From an uncultured Dysgonomonas sp. (GTDB lineage Bacteria > Bacteroidota > Bacteroidia > Bacteroidales > Dysgonomonadaceae): a stretch of DNA of 64,000 nucleotides. Numbering within the stretch: the first letter of the stretch is position 1; the number at the start of each line of letters is the position of its first letter. The DNA lies in the NCBI GenBank assembly GCA_900556485.1, contig USOX01000012.1, positions 1 through 64,000 of the forward strand, given 5' to 3'. A program made the translations under genes and the position numbers. The notes beneath the pieces are model-generated. The model saw nothing but the letters and a program-made list of their open reading frames with translations, did not search any database and was not told the origin of the DNA. Shown piece by piece: positions 16,275 through 26,351 of the stretch.

Positions 16275-18635
16275 TCATTTCTTTACGATTCGCATGTTAT
16301 AGAACGAACGATAAACAAATACCAAAGCTGCAAGCAGAAAGACTAAACCTATCCATTTGCAATAATCAGGTATTTCTATTGCTATTTCTACAGCAAGCAA
16401 GCCAAATAGTGTAGAGAATTTAATTATCGGATTCAACGATACAGATGATGTATCTTTGTATGGATCGCCTACCGTATCACCCACCACAGTAGCAGCATGA
16501 AGATCAGTATTACGCTCCTTAAGTTCTACTTCTACTATCTTCTTCGCATTATCCCATGCCCCTCCGGCATTAGCCATATATATAGCCTGGAACAATCCAA
16601 ACACAGCAATTGATATCAGATAAGCTACAAAGAAGTTAGGATCGATAAAGGCAAAAGCCAAAGTAATAAACAAAAGTGCAAGGAAAATATTCCACATACC
16701 TACCTGTGCGTATTTGGTACAAATTTTTACTACAGCCTTCGAATCCGCAATATCCGCTTCTTCTTTATCCAAATTGATATGTTGCTTTATATATTCTACC
16801 GCACGATAAGCCCCTGTAGTCACGGCCTGCATAGATGCTCCAGAGAACCAGTAAATAACAGAACCTCCGCAAATAAACCCAAGCAAGACCGGTGCAGCGA
16901 TAAGGTCGATATTGAGCAATCCCAATTTCTCTAATACAAGGATTATCGAGAATATCATTGTTGTAGCACCTATAACAGCTGTACCAATAAGTACAGGCTT
17001 CGCTGTTGCTTTAAATGTATTTCCTGCCGAATCATTTTCTTCAAGGTATTCTTTCCCCCCTTCAAAATCAGGTTTGAAACCAAAATCTTTTTCTACCTCT
17101 TCCGATATGCCCGGCAGATGTTCGATACGTGATAGTTCGAAAACCGATTGTGCATTATCTGTTACTGGGCCATAACTATCCACTGCGATAGTCACAGGCC
17201 CCATACCAAGTAATCCGAATGCAACGAGTCCGAAAGCAAAGATAGATGGATGCGACATCAACTGACTCAGCTCCTGCATCGATATAAAATAGGCTACAGC
17301 CATTAACAGAGCAATAATCAGTCCTTTCCAGAATGCGCTGAAATTACCTGCCACCATTCCCGAAAGTATATTTAAAGACGCTCCTCCTTCGCGCGAAGCT
17401 GTTACAACTTCTTTCACATGGCGCGAGTTGGAACTGGTAAATGCCTTTGTAAGCTCAGGGATCAATGCGGCTGCAAATGTACCGCAACTGATTATAGATG
17501 CAAGTTTCCACCACAGGCCGTTGCCCATATCTGCAAGCATAAAGTAACTAGCTATATAGGTAGCTATAATTGATACAATAGAAGTAATCCATATAAGGGC
17601 TGTCAAAGGAACTTCGAAATTAAATTTAGTAGCCTTTCCGAACTTAGCTTTTGCAATACCCTGATTGATATAATAAGACAGGATGGATGTGAACAACATC
17701 ATCAACCTCATAACAAATATCCATACAATAAACTGTGCCTGAAAGTCCACATTCAATACCGCCAATACGATAAAGGATATCAAAGCAACCCCGGTTACAC
17801 CATATGTTTCGAAACCATCGGCTGTAGGCCCTACACTATCTCCGGCATTATCGCCCGTACAGTCGGCAATTACCCCCGGATTGCGCGGATCATCCTCCTT
17901 GATATTAAATACAATCTTCATCAGGTCAGCGCCAATATCCGCAATTTTGGTAAAGATACCTCCTGCTATACGTAATGCAGAGGCACCTAGCGATTCACCA
18001 ATTGCGAACCCGATGAGACAGGCTCCTGCCATATCGCCCGGAACAAAAAGCAAGATAACCAGCATCATTATCAATTCTACTGTTATCAGCATTACCCCCA
18101 CACTCATACCTGCTTTAAGCGGAATATTCACAACATCCCACGGACGCTTCTTCAACGAAGCAAAAGCCGTACGCGAGTTTGCTAATGTGTTTATACGGAT
18201 ACCATACCAGGCTACTCCGTACGAGCCTAAGATACCCAGCACTGTCCAGAACAGGATGAATGCAAGGAATGTGGCCCGACTGACTTCTCCTTTTTCTACT
18301 ATTTCGGGATTGGATAAGAAACCGAAGTAGACAAGCATTACTGCCGAGATAATCAGCAAAAGGTAAAACAGGAATTTACCCTGTTGCAATAAATAAGTTT
18401 TACAAGTCTCATAAATCGTTTTCGATACCTGAAGCATCGACTTATGTACAGGCAGTTTGTTAATACTGGAATACTGTACCAAGCCGAAAATGATGCCGAG
18501 CAGCAGAATTAAAAGCCCCCATAACAGGATATAATATCCGTCGCCGAGGGCAGGAACTTTTAAGTCTGCTTCACTTGCAAAAAGGCTTGCCGGAAGCAAA
18601 AACGAAGTAACAATGAATAGTCTTTTCATACACAA
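16275..18635 (-). CDS. hppA: membrane-bound ion-translocating pyrophosphatase
   Basis: Integral membrane protein of 786 residues and about 16 hydrophobic segments that couples PPi hydrolysis to cation pumping. The first 20 residues resemble a cleavable signal, as in other Bacteroidetes members. The PPi site is marked by GVIADCTGDNAGDSVGPTADGFETYG, an acidic cluster that binds Mg. TIAVDSYGPVTDNAQ, GGAWDNAKKIVE and HAATVVGDTVGDPYKDTSS complete the site. The segment GNTFKATAK has Lys in the position that in classical families separates K-independent (Lys) from K-dependent (Ala) enzymes; in this branch, which includes Na+/H+ pumps, that rule may not hold. The ion is not certain. Confidence 0.95.
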   Translation of the reverse strand: MCMKRLFIVTSFLLPASLFASEADLKVPALGDGYYILLWGLLILLLGIIFGLVQYSSINKLPVHKSMLQVSKTIYETCKTYLLQQGKFLFYLLLIISAVMLVYFGFLSNPEIVEKGEVSRATFLAFILFWTVLGILGSYGVAWYGIRINTLANSRTAFASLKKRPWDVVNIPLKAGMSVGVMLITVELIMMLVILLFVPGDMAGACLIGFAIGESLGASALRIAGGIFTKIADIGADLMKIVFNIKEDDPRNPGVIADCTGDNAGDSVGPTADGFETYGVTGVALISFIVLAVLNVDFQAQFIVWIFVMRLMMLFTSILSYYINQGIAKAKFGKATKFNFEVPLTALIWITSIVSIIATYIASYFMLADMGNGLWWKLASIISCGTFAAALIPELTKAFTSSNSRHVKEVVTASREGGASLNILSGMVAGNFSAFWKGLIIALLMAVAYFISMQELSQLMSHPSIFAFGLVAFGLLGMGPVTIAVDSYGPVTDNAQSVFELSRIEHLPGISEEVEKDFGFKPDFEGGKEYLEENDSAGNTFKATAKPVLIGTAVIGATTMIFSIILVLEKLGLLNIDLIAAPVLLGFICGGSVIYWFSGASMQAVTTGAYRAVEYIKQHINLDKEEADIADSKAVVKICTKYAQVGMWNIFLALLFITLAFAFIDPNFFVAYLISIAVFGLFQAIYMANAGGAWDNAKKIVEVELKERNTDLHAATVVGDTVGDPYKDTSSVSLNPIIKFSTLFGLLAVEIAIEIPDYCKWIGLVFLLAALVFVYRSFYNMRIVKK

Positions 18636-19181
18636 ATGCTTTTTTCTGGGTTAACATTAATAGGTCTGTGGCCTAATTATTAAACTCTTTCCATAACAAT
18701 TGGAGCTTTTTTGATTTAAAAGTGGCATTAAAATGGGTTGATTTGACAAAATTATCTGTCACAATAATTTTGATTGCCGTAAATATATAATAAAAAAATA
18801 TAATTTGTGTTTTTTTATAGCATTTTTATAACATATGATTTTGAAAAATAAATTTTATAATTATATGCCTGAAGTTGATTTATTTTAGTTATATGTTCTA
18901 TTTGTAATAGAACTTATCTTAACATTTAACCACAGAGTGGCACGGAGTTACACAGATTATATAATTTAATAAAAGGGTTGTTAATCTTACAGAAAATACT
19001 TATTTCTGACTATAAAAGATAGAACTCGGTAAAACTCCTTTTAGTCTGTGTAACGCTATGGTTTTAAATAAAAAGTTGAAAAAATTTCGTAAAAAAAGTA
19101 CGAAGAGAACAGCCTATCCCCACAAGCAATGTCTCCCCGTACTTCAATTAAATACTAATACCTATTTAAGAAACTATGATA
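18636..19181. other. gene-free AT-rich stretch with CACAGAG-type repeats
   Basis: No coding frame is evident. On the minus strand TAATTTTG (complement of 18747-18754) may be a minus-7 box for hppA, about 110 bp upstream of it. At 18929-18957 an AACCACAGAGTGGCACGGAG phrase is partly complemented by TCTGTGTAACGCTATGGTTT at about 19045-19064, so the segment between can fold back. Confidence 0.4.
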
Positions 19182-21497
19182 CTATTTGATCGGCACATTA
19201 ATCAGATTGAAACCTAAATCGATAAATTGGTTTCCTTCATTATTTTTACATTTTACGGCTACCAGATTCGATTTTCCGAACTGAATAGTTGCTTTTGCCT
19301 CTTTACTGATCTCTACCGATTGATAACGGTTTGTATATCCCGGAAGATTTGCTGCCAAAACTCCATTAATATATATTTCGCAATCTTCGTCATGGAAAAC
19401 AAGCATACGTAAATTATCTAAGTTTGTTGCATCTATGCCTTTCAGTTCTACCCAACGGCGCATATAGATGTAATCGTTGTTCCAGGCAGTATTCATGGCT
19501 GCTCCTTGTAAACCTCCGCTACCAAATCCGGCTTTGCCTAGTTTCCAGTCTTTATCTGAGAATGATATATCTTTCCAAGTGTTTGAGGTTAGAGGTGCAT
19601 CACTTCTGAAGTACTTCCATTCGCTTCCCGATTTTTTATCTCGCGATGCCGGTACCACTGTTACAGATGTATGTATATAGTTGCGTTCGATGGCTTCCTT
19701 TATCTCTGCCAATTGTTTATTGTCAACCTTCACCACTTTGCGGTCATAAGACATCAAACCATTCTCCTCATCCTCTACATCGGTAATTTGTGTATAAACT
19801 GCTGCACAAAGTCCATTCGATTGAAGGCTGAATATCTGGTTAGTGAAGTCGACAAACATATTTTTAAATTCTTCCGAAGTATTTACCTGTGTGTATTTCA
19901 TCAAGCTGCCACCCTGCCAGCGGTGTCCGTCTACCATCAGGGTAATGCCGCCATACTCTCCACATACCGAAGCTCTTTTATTTACCGGATTAGGCAATAC
20001 ATTTGGCTCTGGATACCAGTGTGTATCTTTAATATCTCCATATTCAGAATCGTTCCAACCACTGGCGATACTCAACAGGCGATGTGGATCTGCTTTGCGT
20101 GCAATATCAAGACTCTTTCTTGATGTTGCCTCATCGGGTTGCCCCCAGCTTTCGTTGTAGATAGTCCAAAGAACAATTGACGGATGATTTTCGAGCGACT
20201 TCATAATCCTCACCATCTCATCATGGAAATTTTCTCTGATATCTAAATTCTCGCCAATGATTTTACCTTTTTCGCCAAATCCCGGATTCGGAATATCCTG
20301 CCAAACAAGTACTCCCATCTTATCGCAATGGTAATACCAACGTGCAGGTTCTACTTTGATATGCTTGCGAGACATATTCATTCCGAACTCTTTTGTTTTA
20401 ACCAAATCGAATTTCAAAGCCTCATCCGTAGGGGCTGTATAGATTCCGTCAGGCCAGTAGCCTTGATCGAGTGGTCCGTATTGGAACAGGTATTTATTAT
20501 TAAGGAACATTACCGGATGTCCGTTATAATAGTCTACACTTATCTTGCGCATACCAAAGTAACTGTCTACTCTGTCTATTGCTTTCTGACTATCAGTCAG
20601 CTCTACTTTAAGGTCGTACAAGAATGGAGAATCGGGACTCCAAAGCTTCATATCTTTGATGGCAATAGAATGCTCTTTATTTACATCCATGCCGTTTGTA
20701 GTAGATATCAGCTTTTTGCCATCATATATTTTTATATTCGCTTTGGTATCAGCTTTTGCATTTTCTGCTATCACTTTTATACTGATAGTCTGGTTGTCGA
20801 TATTTGGAACCATCGAAAGCTTTTGAATATGCGTTTTTGCAACTGATTCGATCCAGACTGTCTGCCAGATTCCCGTAGCCGGAGTATACCATATTATTTT
20901 TTCGCCAATTTTCTGCTTGCCGTGAGGATATCCTCCAAATTCCTGATAATCCTGGACAAAGACACAGATTTCCTGTTCCTTCTTACTTTTATCTACGGCA
21001 TCGGTTATATTGAAACAGAAAGGATCGAAACCTCCTTTATGCCCTCCTACTTTTTTACCATTGATATATACTTCACATTTCCAGTCCACAGCCCCGAAAT
21101 GAAGCAGTATATCTTCATTTTTCATGTTACTTGGTACAGTAAACTTTTTGCGGTATGCAAATACCTTACCTTTATTTTGCTCATGGTTTGTATCCATTAT
21201 TCCCGAAATGGCAGACTCCATAGGGAATGGCACAAGTATTTTTTTGTCATATGTTTGTGAAGCGTTATAGCTCATCGAACTCACTTTGGTAAAATCCCAT
21301 ATACCATTCAGGTTAAGCCAGTTGCTTCTCACCATTTGCGGACGAGGATATTCGTCCAGAACTTTATTGGGGTTTACCTTCGCTGCCCAAGGCGACATGA
21401 TGCGAGCCTGCTTCATCTCCCATTTCTGAGCAAAAAGAGAAGGCTGGGTTAGAAAACAAAACAATAGTAGTAAAATGAAATAATTTTTCCCGGTCAT
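19182..21497 (-). CDS. secreted glycoside hydrolase family 2 enzyme
   Basis: Protein of 771 residues with a signal peptide ending near PSLFAQK. The N-terminal sugar-binding beta-sandwich (LNGIWDF ... FAYRKKFTVPSN ... HFGAVDWKCEVYINGKKVGGHKGGFDPF) is followed by an Ig-like domain and a TIM barrel. The barrel contains SRKHIKVEPARWYYHCDKMGVLVWQD, the acid/base motif WTIYNESWGQ and a candidate nucleophile in VCGEYGG. A C-terminal jelly-roll-like domain (VFHDEDCEIYINGVL) is added. GH2 includes beta-galactosidases, glucuronidases and mannosidases; the specificity is not readable. It is an orphan gene without adjacent transporter or regulator. Confidence 0.92.
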   Translation of the reverse strand: MTGKNYFILLLLFCFLTQPSLFAQKWEMKQARIMSPWAAKVNPNKVLDEYPRPQMVRSNWLNLNGIWDFTKVSSMSYNASQTYDKKILVPFPMESAISGIMDTNHEQNKGKVFAYRKKFTVPSNMKNEDILLHFGAVDWKCEVYINGKKVGGHKGGFDPFCFNITDAVDKSKKEQEICVFVQDYQEFGGYPHGKQKIGEKIIWYTPATGIWQTVWIESVAKTHIQKLSMVPNIDNQTISIKVIAENAKADTKANIKIYDGKKLISTTNGMDVNKEHSIAIKDMKLWSPDSPFLYDLKVELTDSQKAIDRVDSYFGMRKISVDYYNGHPVMFLNNKYLFQYGPLDQGYWPDGIYTAPTDEALKFDLVKTKEFGMNMSRKHIKVEPARWYYHCDKMGVLVWQDIPNPGFGEKGKIIGENLDIRENFHDEMVRIMKSLENHPSIVLWTIYNESWGQPDEATSRKSLDIARKADPHRLLSIASGWNDSEYGDIKDTHWYPEPNVLPNPVNKRASVCGEYGGITLMVDGHRWQGGSLMKYTQVNTSEEFKNMFVDFTNQIFSLQSNGLCAAVYTQITDVEDEENGLMSYDRKVVKVDNKQLAEIKEAIERNYIHTSVTVVPASRDKKSGSEWKYFRSDAPLTSNTWKDISFSDKDWKLGKAGFGSGGLQGAAMNTAWNNDYIYMRRWVELKGIDATNLDNLRMLVFHDEDCEIYINGVLAANLPGYTNRYQSVEISKEAKATIQFGKSNLVAVKCKNNEGNQFIDLGFNLINVPIK

Positions 21498-21711
21498 GAT
21501 TTAAATTTCTATCAATCTAGTTAACACATACATTTCTTTGTGTCGCAAATTTCTTACAAACCTTTTAGATTGTTGGAAAAATACTGTTCAATAAAGGAGA
21601 AAATATGACCGTTGGGAAGAAATTATGAGTTAGGGGTTATAAATTATGAGAGAAAGTAAGAGGATGTATTGTTAGTGACTTGTAGGGACGAAACAATGTC
21701 TTCTGTATTCC

Positions 21712-21735
21712 CACGCGATGCAATCGCGCGGTAGC
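21712..21735. repeat. REP-like repeat, single arm
   Basis: CACGCGATGCAATCGCGCGG and the following TAGCC match one arm of the palindromes at 7826-7884 and 25162-25220. The second arm and loop are missing. Confidence 0.7.
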
Positions 21736-21761
21736 CGTGGGCTAGAAAATCTAAGTGTATT

Positions 21762-22511
21762 CTATTTTGAGGAGTTGTATATTAAGAATTTTTTTAGAGG
21801 TTTATTTAGCTCAGATATTGAATCCACTATAGTAAGAATACTTTTAATATCATATTTATACTCAGGTTTATTAATTAATTTAGGCACATAATATACTCCC
21901 TCAATTTGATTTGATAAATCATCAGCATTTAAAGATATTAGCTTTAGCTGTTTTTGTTCTAATTTATACAACCCACGATTAATACTGTCTAAAGATTGAT
22001 TTTTAATAACAAAATCGCCATAATTAATTTCCTTTACAATTTTTCCTTCCTTGTATATTGAAATTAATCCATTTTTTTCGGCAATATTAGCATCTTTATA
22101 ATGTATTTCTAAAGAATCTAAAATATTAACTATATGAGGTAATTTATTCTTTTCTCCATCCTTAAAAAAGAACCAACCATAGTCTATATTAGTATTTGGG
22201 CTTCTGACAAGATAAACAAAATTATCTGTTATTTGAAAGTCCAAAGATTTGTCATCCTTAATAAATTCATAAATTAGAGAAGAGTTATTTATTCTATTCT
22301 TGATTATAAATGCTCTTGTTTTGAATTCTCCCAAGAAACCATAATCTCGATACTCACCTATAATAACATTATTACCATTAAAGATTTTTAAAGTATCGCT
22401 AAATTCCAGATTCTCTAGACTTGTGACATGTTTCAAAATAAGATAATCTCTTTTTTTACAAGCAATAAAAGAAGAAAGGCATATTGAAATAATAAGAATT
22501 TTTTTTAGCAT
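21762..22511 (-). CDS. lipoprotein of unknown function
   Basis: Protein of 249 residues with a lipoprotein signal (LIISICLSSFIACKK, Cys18). The rest is hydrophilic, AT-rich in codon use, and mainly short beta strands separated by charged turns (FVYLVRSPNTNIDYGWFFFKDG, GLISIYKEGKIVKEINYGDF). I recognise no domain. The codon use is more AT-biased than in neighbouring housekeeping genes, hinting at a recently acquired or fast-evolving gene. It is a single gene flanked by repeats. Confidence 0.65.
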   Translation of the reverse strand: MLKKILIISICLSSFIACKKRDYLILKHVTSLENLEFSDTLKIFNGNNVIIGEYRDYGFLGEFKTRAFIIKNRINNSSLIYEFIKDDKSLDFQITDNFVYLVRSPNTNIDYGWFFFKDGEKNKLPHIVNILDSLEIHYKDANIAEKNGLISIYKEGKIVKEINYGDFVIKNQSLDSINRGLYKLEQKQLKLISLNADDLSNQIEGVYYVPKLINKPEYKYDIKSILTIVDSISELNKPLKKFLIYNSSK

Positions 22512-22674
22512 AAATCTGATTTTTAATATAAATGAAGAATTATCTTCTATTTCTAGCCTCCTATCGAATATATATTGACTCCTCCTATTCTTCGAATTCG
22601 GTCCTTATCTCTGCAACAGGATTTTTATATCTACCAACTTCAGCAAATTTAATGAATTATATAAAATGACACAA

Positions 22675-22746
22675 ATGATGAGTTGTAAGTTACTTCGCTC
22701 CATTTACAAATTAATTCATAATTTATAACTCATAACTTACAATTAA
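22675..22746. repeat. phrase-type inverted repeat (GAGTTGTAAGTTA family)
   Basis: GATGAGTTGTAAGTTA at the left is answered by TAACTCATAACTTACAATTAA at the right. It belongs to the same phrase family as 16204-16267 and 27484-27548 and stands just before the B12 locus promoter. Confidence 0.6.
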
Positions 22747-22759
22747 CTATATTTCTTCT

Positions 22760-22767
22760 TATCTTTG
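22760..22767 (+). promoter_or_regulatory. minus-7 box of the cobalamin locus
   Basis: TATCTTTG matches TAnnTTTG and lies just upstream of the riboswitch, so the predicted RNA would start about 10 nt before the aptamer. Confidence 0.55.
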
Positions 22768-22785
22768 TCTCACTTTGTTCTGTAA

Positions 22786-22978
22786 TAGATGAAAAGGGAA
22801 TCAGGTGTAAATCCTGAACAGACCCGCTGCTGTAAGCTCTATTAAAAGTTTTTGAACAATACCCAAAACCACTGTTTTGACAAGCTGTTAGCCATTAGCT
22901 GATAGTTGTTAGCACGGAAAGCTAACTAAAAATGGGAAGGACGTTCAAAAAAAGAGTAAGTCAGAAGACCTGCAAAGT
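22786..22978 (+). ncRNA. cobalamin (AdoCbl/B12-family) riboswitch
   Basis: The aptamer landmarks are in order: AAAAGGGAATCAGGTGTAAA with TCCTGAACAG, then the B12 box-like core CCCGCTGCTGTAAGC. After a variable peripheral region come GGGAAGGACG and finally AGTCAGAAGACCTGC, which pairs back with the first segment. This is the standard B12 element of Bacteroidetes placed before TonB-dependent B12 receptors. It should lower expression of the btuB-btuG-btuF genes when cobalamin is plentiful. An open frame that crosses it (22932-23165) is an artefact. Confidence 0.95.
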
Positions 22979-23097
22979 AATATTTTCGAAAAGCTTTCGA
23001 GGAATAAGGCTTAAGAAACATCTGCAGAAGGAGCACTACTCTTTTTCCTTTGTTCTTACCGGAAGCAATTTTTATCAGTTAAAATTGTCTGTTGCAG

Positions 23098-25077
23098 ATG
23101 AGAACTTCACTTTTTATTATTTCTTTCCTTTGTATATGCACTTCCGTATATGCCCAGAAGAATGACAGTATAAAAACACAGCTGCTGCACGAAGTAGAAG
23201 TTTCTACAAAAGCCAAACCATCAGCAACCTTATCAACCACCCCCCTACAGGTTCTCTCTAATGAAGAGCTCTTGCAAAGAGGTATTCAGTCGGTTTCGGA
23301 TGCTGTACGCAATTTCAATGGAATTGTACTGAAAGATTACGGCGGGATAGGCGGACTAAAAACAATCGCCTTGCGGGGAATGGGTGCCGAACATACAGCT
23401 ATCAGTTACGATGGAGTGATGGTAAGTAATGTACAATCGGGGCAAGTAGATATAGGCCGTTTTTCCCTTGATAATATCTCGATGATATCGCTCAACATCG
23501 GGCAATCTGACAATATATTCCAGACAGCCAAAGCTTTTGCTTCGGCAGGGGTACTCAGTCTGGAAACAATAACTCCACAGTTTACAACACATAATTACAA
23601 AGGGCACGGGCGGATAACTACTGGCTCTTTTGGCTTATTCAATCCTATGATAGATTATGCACAAAAGCTGAACGATACATTTATTGTTTCGGCTAATGGC
23701 AGTTGGCAAAGAGCTGACGGAAATTACCCTTTCGAAATGGAACATGAAGCTGACCGCAAGCGTAAAAACAGCGATGTGGATATTTTCCGTACAGAAGTAA
23801 ACCTATACAGCAATCTGGGAAAGGCTGGGCAGTTAAATACTAAATTGTATTACTTCGATTCGGAACGAGGGCTTCCTGGAAGTGTAATCTTTGGCAACGA
23901 CTATGCTGCTGAACGCCTATGGGATAAAAACTTCTTTGCGCAAATGAGCTATACAACCTCATTGAGTAAAAAGTTTAAGCTGAAATCGCAGCTCAAATAT
24001 GATTATGTATATACCCGCTACGAAAATAAAACGGCAAGTATAGATACAAGAGACAAATACAAAGAACAGGAAGTTTATCTATCGAACACTGTTGGGTATT
24101 CCCTTAATAATGAGGTTACTTTCGCTTTTTCGGAAGATTTATTTTACAATAAGCTGCGGAACGAAATCCAGCTATTCGGAGACAATCTCCCCTACCCCGA
24201 ACGATACAATTCTCTATCGACTCTGGCATTCAAATACAACAATAAACGTCTGACCCTTACTTCTTCTCTATTGGGTACATACATATCCGAAGAGGTAAAA
24301 AACAATCGCGAAGACAAGACTTATAAAAAACTTTCGCCATCTGTCAGTGCATCTTATAAGGTGCTGGAAGCAACCAATTTAAGAATAAGGGCATCATACA
24401 AACAGGTATACCGTGTTCCTACATTCTCAGAACTATATTATTCGTCTATAGACAAAACCCTTAACCCAGAGTCAGCCAAACAATTTAACGCAGGGGTAAC
24501 CTGGACAGGAGAAATAGAAGGAAGTTCAATCAGTTTTCTAAGCTTATCTGCTGATGGCTATTACAATAAGGTGGATGATAAAATAGTAATTATCCCAAAA
24601 ACATTCGGAGCTACAACAATGAATGTAGGAAAAGTAGATATAAAAGGCCTTGACTTGAAACTAGCATCCAATATAAAAATAAGCGATAAAATAAATACAG
24701 ATTTATCTATTGTATATAGCTATATGCAGGCACAGGATTTGACTAACAAAGCGAATGATAACTATAAAGATCAGATACCTTATACTCCCGAACATTCAGG
24801 ATCGGCAACCCTGACTTTGAACAATCCGTGGGTTAACTTTTCTTATTCGGTGATCGCTGCAAGTAAACGATATTCTTTGCCTCTGAATATTAAAGATAAT
24901 GAGGTGGATGGATATACAGATCATAGTATTTCGTTGTTTCGCAGTTTCGATCTGAAAAATAATGAATGTTATATACAGGGTAATATTCTAAATCTGTGGG
25001 ATAAGAATTATGATATCATCGCTTTTTATCCGATGGCAGGGAGATCGTTTAAGGTTTCGGTAGGGATGAGATTTTGA
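23098..25077 (+). CDS. btuB: TonB-dependent vitamin B12 receptor (BtuB-like)
   Basis: Outer-membrane receptor of 659 residues. A signal peptide (MRTSLFIISFLCICTSVYAQ) is followed by a plug domain (about 35-145: LQVLSNEELLQRGIQSVSDAVRNFNGI, IALRGMGAEHTAISYDGVMV) and a 22-strand barrel ending in GRSFKVSVGMRF. The B12 riboswitch immediately upstream supports cobalamin or a related corrinoid as the ligand. Start ATG 23098 was preferred over the TTG two codons earlier because it directly opens the signal peptide. It is the first gene of a locus with a surface propeller and a substrate-binding lipoprotein. Confidence 0.93.
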   Translation: MRTSLFIISFLCICTSVYAQKNDSIKTQLLHEVEVSTKAKPSATLSTTPLQVLSNEELLQRGIQSVSDAVRNFNGIVLKDYGGIGGLKTIALRGMGAEHTAISYDGVMVSNVQSGQVDIGRFSLDNISMISLNIGQSDNIFQTAKAFASAGVLSLETITPQFTTHNYKGHGRITTGSFGLFNPMIDYAQKLNDTFIVSANGSWQRADGNYPFEMEHEADRKRKNSDVDIFRTEVNLYSNLGKAGQLNTKLYYFDSERGLPGSVIFGNDYAAERLWDKNFFAQMSYTTSLSKKFKLKSQLKYDYVYTRYENKTASIDTRDKYKEQEVYLSNTVGYSLNNEVTFAFSEDLFYNKLRNEIQLFGDNLPYPERYNSLSTLAFKYNNKRLTLTSSLLGTYISEEVKNNREDKTYKKLSPSVSASYKVLEATNLRIRASYKQVYRVPTFSELYYSSIDKTLNPESAKQFNAGVTWTGEIEGSSISFLSLSADGYYNKVDDKIVIIPKTFGATTMNVGKVDIKGLDLKLASNIKISDKINTDLSIVYSYMQAQDLTNKANDNYKDQIPYTPEHSGSATLTLNNPWVNFSYSVIAASKRYSLPLNIKDNEVDGYTDHSISLFRSFDLKNNECYIQGNILNLWDKNYDIIAFYPMAGRSFKVSVGMRF

Positions 25078-25161
25078 ATTATGAATAGAAAAAAGTTACA
25101 ATGGAAAGTTGTGTAAAAACTGTCACTTTTGTCACTTTTTTAGAGAAGAGAAATAACTTCG

Positions 25162-25220
25162 GCTACCGCGCGATTGCATCGCGTGGTCAATTAAGTCTCG
25201 CGATGCAATCGCGCGACAGC
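25162..25220. repeat. REP-like palindromic repeat, copy 2
   Basis: This is the same two-arm unit as 7826-7884 with the same loop GTCAATTAAGT. The arms start GCTACCGCGCGATTGCATCG and end GCAATCGCGCGACAGC. Changes between copies mostly occur in both arms or form G-U pairs. It lies between btuB and the BtuG-like gene, where it could attenuate or stabilise the operon mRNA. Confidence 0.9.
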
Positions 25221-25265
25221 AACAAGAAATATTAATTATAAATCTTGAAATATAAAATTACAGCA

Positions 25266-26342
25266 ATGAAAAAGTATTTATTAAAGGTTCTTCTACTAAG
25301 TGTATTTATAGTGCCATTCGTTTCGTGTAGTGATGACGATGATGAACCAGAAACCGGATTTACACTTCCCTCTACAGGTATTTATGTTCTTAATACAGGT
25401 GTAATGAATGCAAATAATGCAAAACTTGCCTTCTACGATACTGAAAAGGGTGAAGTAATATCTGATGTGTTTGGGAAAGCAAATGATGGATTGCCATTAG
25501 GTGATATAGCTCAGGATATAGCTGTTTATGGGTCGAAGGTATATACAACCGTAACCAATTCGAACAAACTGTTTGTTACCGACAGAGGTTCTAAACTCCA
25601 AAAAACATTCTCCCCTCTTAACGAATCGAGCCAACCTCTAAAACCTCGTTCTATTGCAACACATAAAGGCAAAGTATATGTAAGTACCGAAGCCGGATAC
25701 GTAATGCGCATAGATACTACAAATATGAACATGGATATGGTTAAAGTTGGCGCTTTCTCTGAGGAAATGACTATTGTGAACGAAAAGCTATATGTTACCA
25801 ATTCGCGCTCAAACAGCAAAATAGTGTCGGTAGTAGACTTGAATAATTTTACCGGTCAGGCTACTGAAATTACCGTTGCCGATAACCCATCTATCATCAA
25901 CAGCGATAAGTATGGCAATATCTATGTTATTGCATGGGGCATTTGGGGATCAACACCTTCTACTTTCTGCAAGATAAATTCAACTACAAATGCCGTAACC
26001 GAAATAGGTACAGATGTAGCATCTATGATGGCTGTTTTGGATGACAAGGTATTACTAATGAAACTTGATTATAGTACTACTCCGGCATCTTCTACATTCT
26101 TATACTACAACATAAAAACTGAAACATTAGTGAATGAGCCATTTATAACAGATGGTACAACTATTAGTGCCGGATATTCTCTAACTGTAGATCAGAATAC
26201 AAAGAACATATATATTGGTACAGGCGACTCTAATAATCTGGGTAAAATGTATCTATTTAGTTCGGATGGTAAATTGAAAGAACAATTCTCTACAGAAGGC
26301 TATTATCCGATCAAAGGTACTTATATCACACCTTCGAAATAA
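25266..26342 (+). CDS. btuG: BtuG-like surface beta-propeller lipoprotein (DUF5074/YncE-like)
   Basis: Protein of 358 residues. The lipoprotein signal ends at VPFVSCSDDDDEPE, with a Cys followed by an acidic stretch, the Bacteroidetes surface-export pattern. The rest shows repeated blade signatures (GIYVLNTGVMNANNAKLAFYD, KVYTTVTNSNKLFVTD, KVYVSTEAGYVMRID, KLYVTNSRSNSKIVSVVD, NIYIGTGDS), as expected for a seven-bladed propeller. BtuG proteins of Bacteroides bind cobalamin tightly at the surface and pass it to BtuB, and are encoded next to btuB. Position and fold fit that role; the name is by context. ATG 25266 was chosen over 25245 because it directly opens the lipoprotein signal. Confidence 0.82.
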   Translation: MKKYLLKVLLLSVFIVPFVSCSDDDDEPETGFTLPSTGIYVLNTGVMNANNAKLAFYDTEKGEVISDVFGKANDGLPLGDIAQDIAVYGSKVYTTVTNSNKLFVTDRGSKLQKTFSPLNESSQPLKPRSIATHKGKVYVSTEAGYVMRIDTTNMNMDMVKVGAFSEEMTIVNEKLYVTNSRSNSKIVSVVDLNNFTGQATEITVADNPSIINSDKYGNIYVIAWGIWGSTPSTFCKINSTTNAVTEIGTDVASMMAVLDDKVLLMKLDYSTTPASSTFLYYNIKTETLVNEPFITDGTTISAGYSLTVDQNTKNIYIGTGDSNNLGKMYLFSSDGKLKEQFSTEGYYPIKGTYITPSK

Positions 26343-26351
26343 GAACAAAAA

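Noticed and set aside
22932..23165. Open frame crossing the cobalamin riboswitch
   Set aside because: Its codons are the conserved aptamer bases, and it overlaps the btuB start in another frame.
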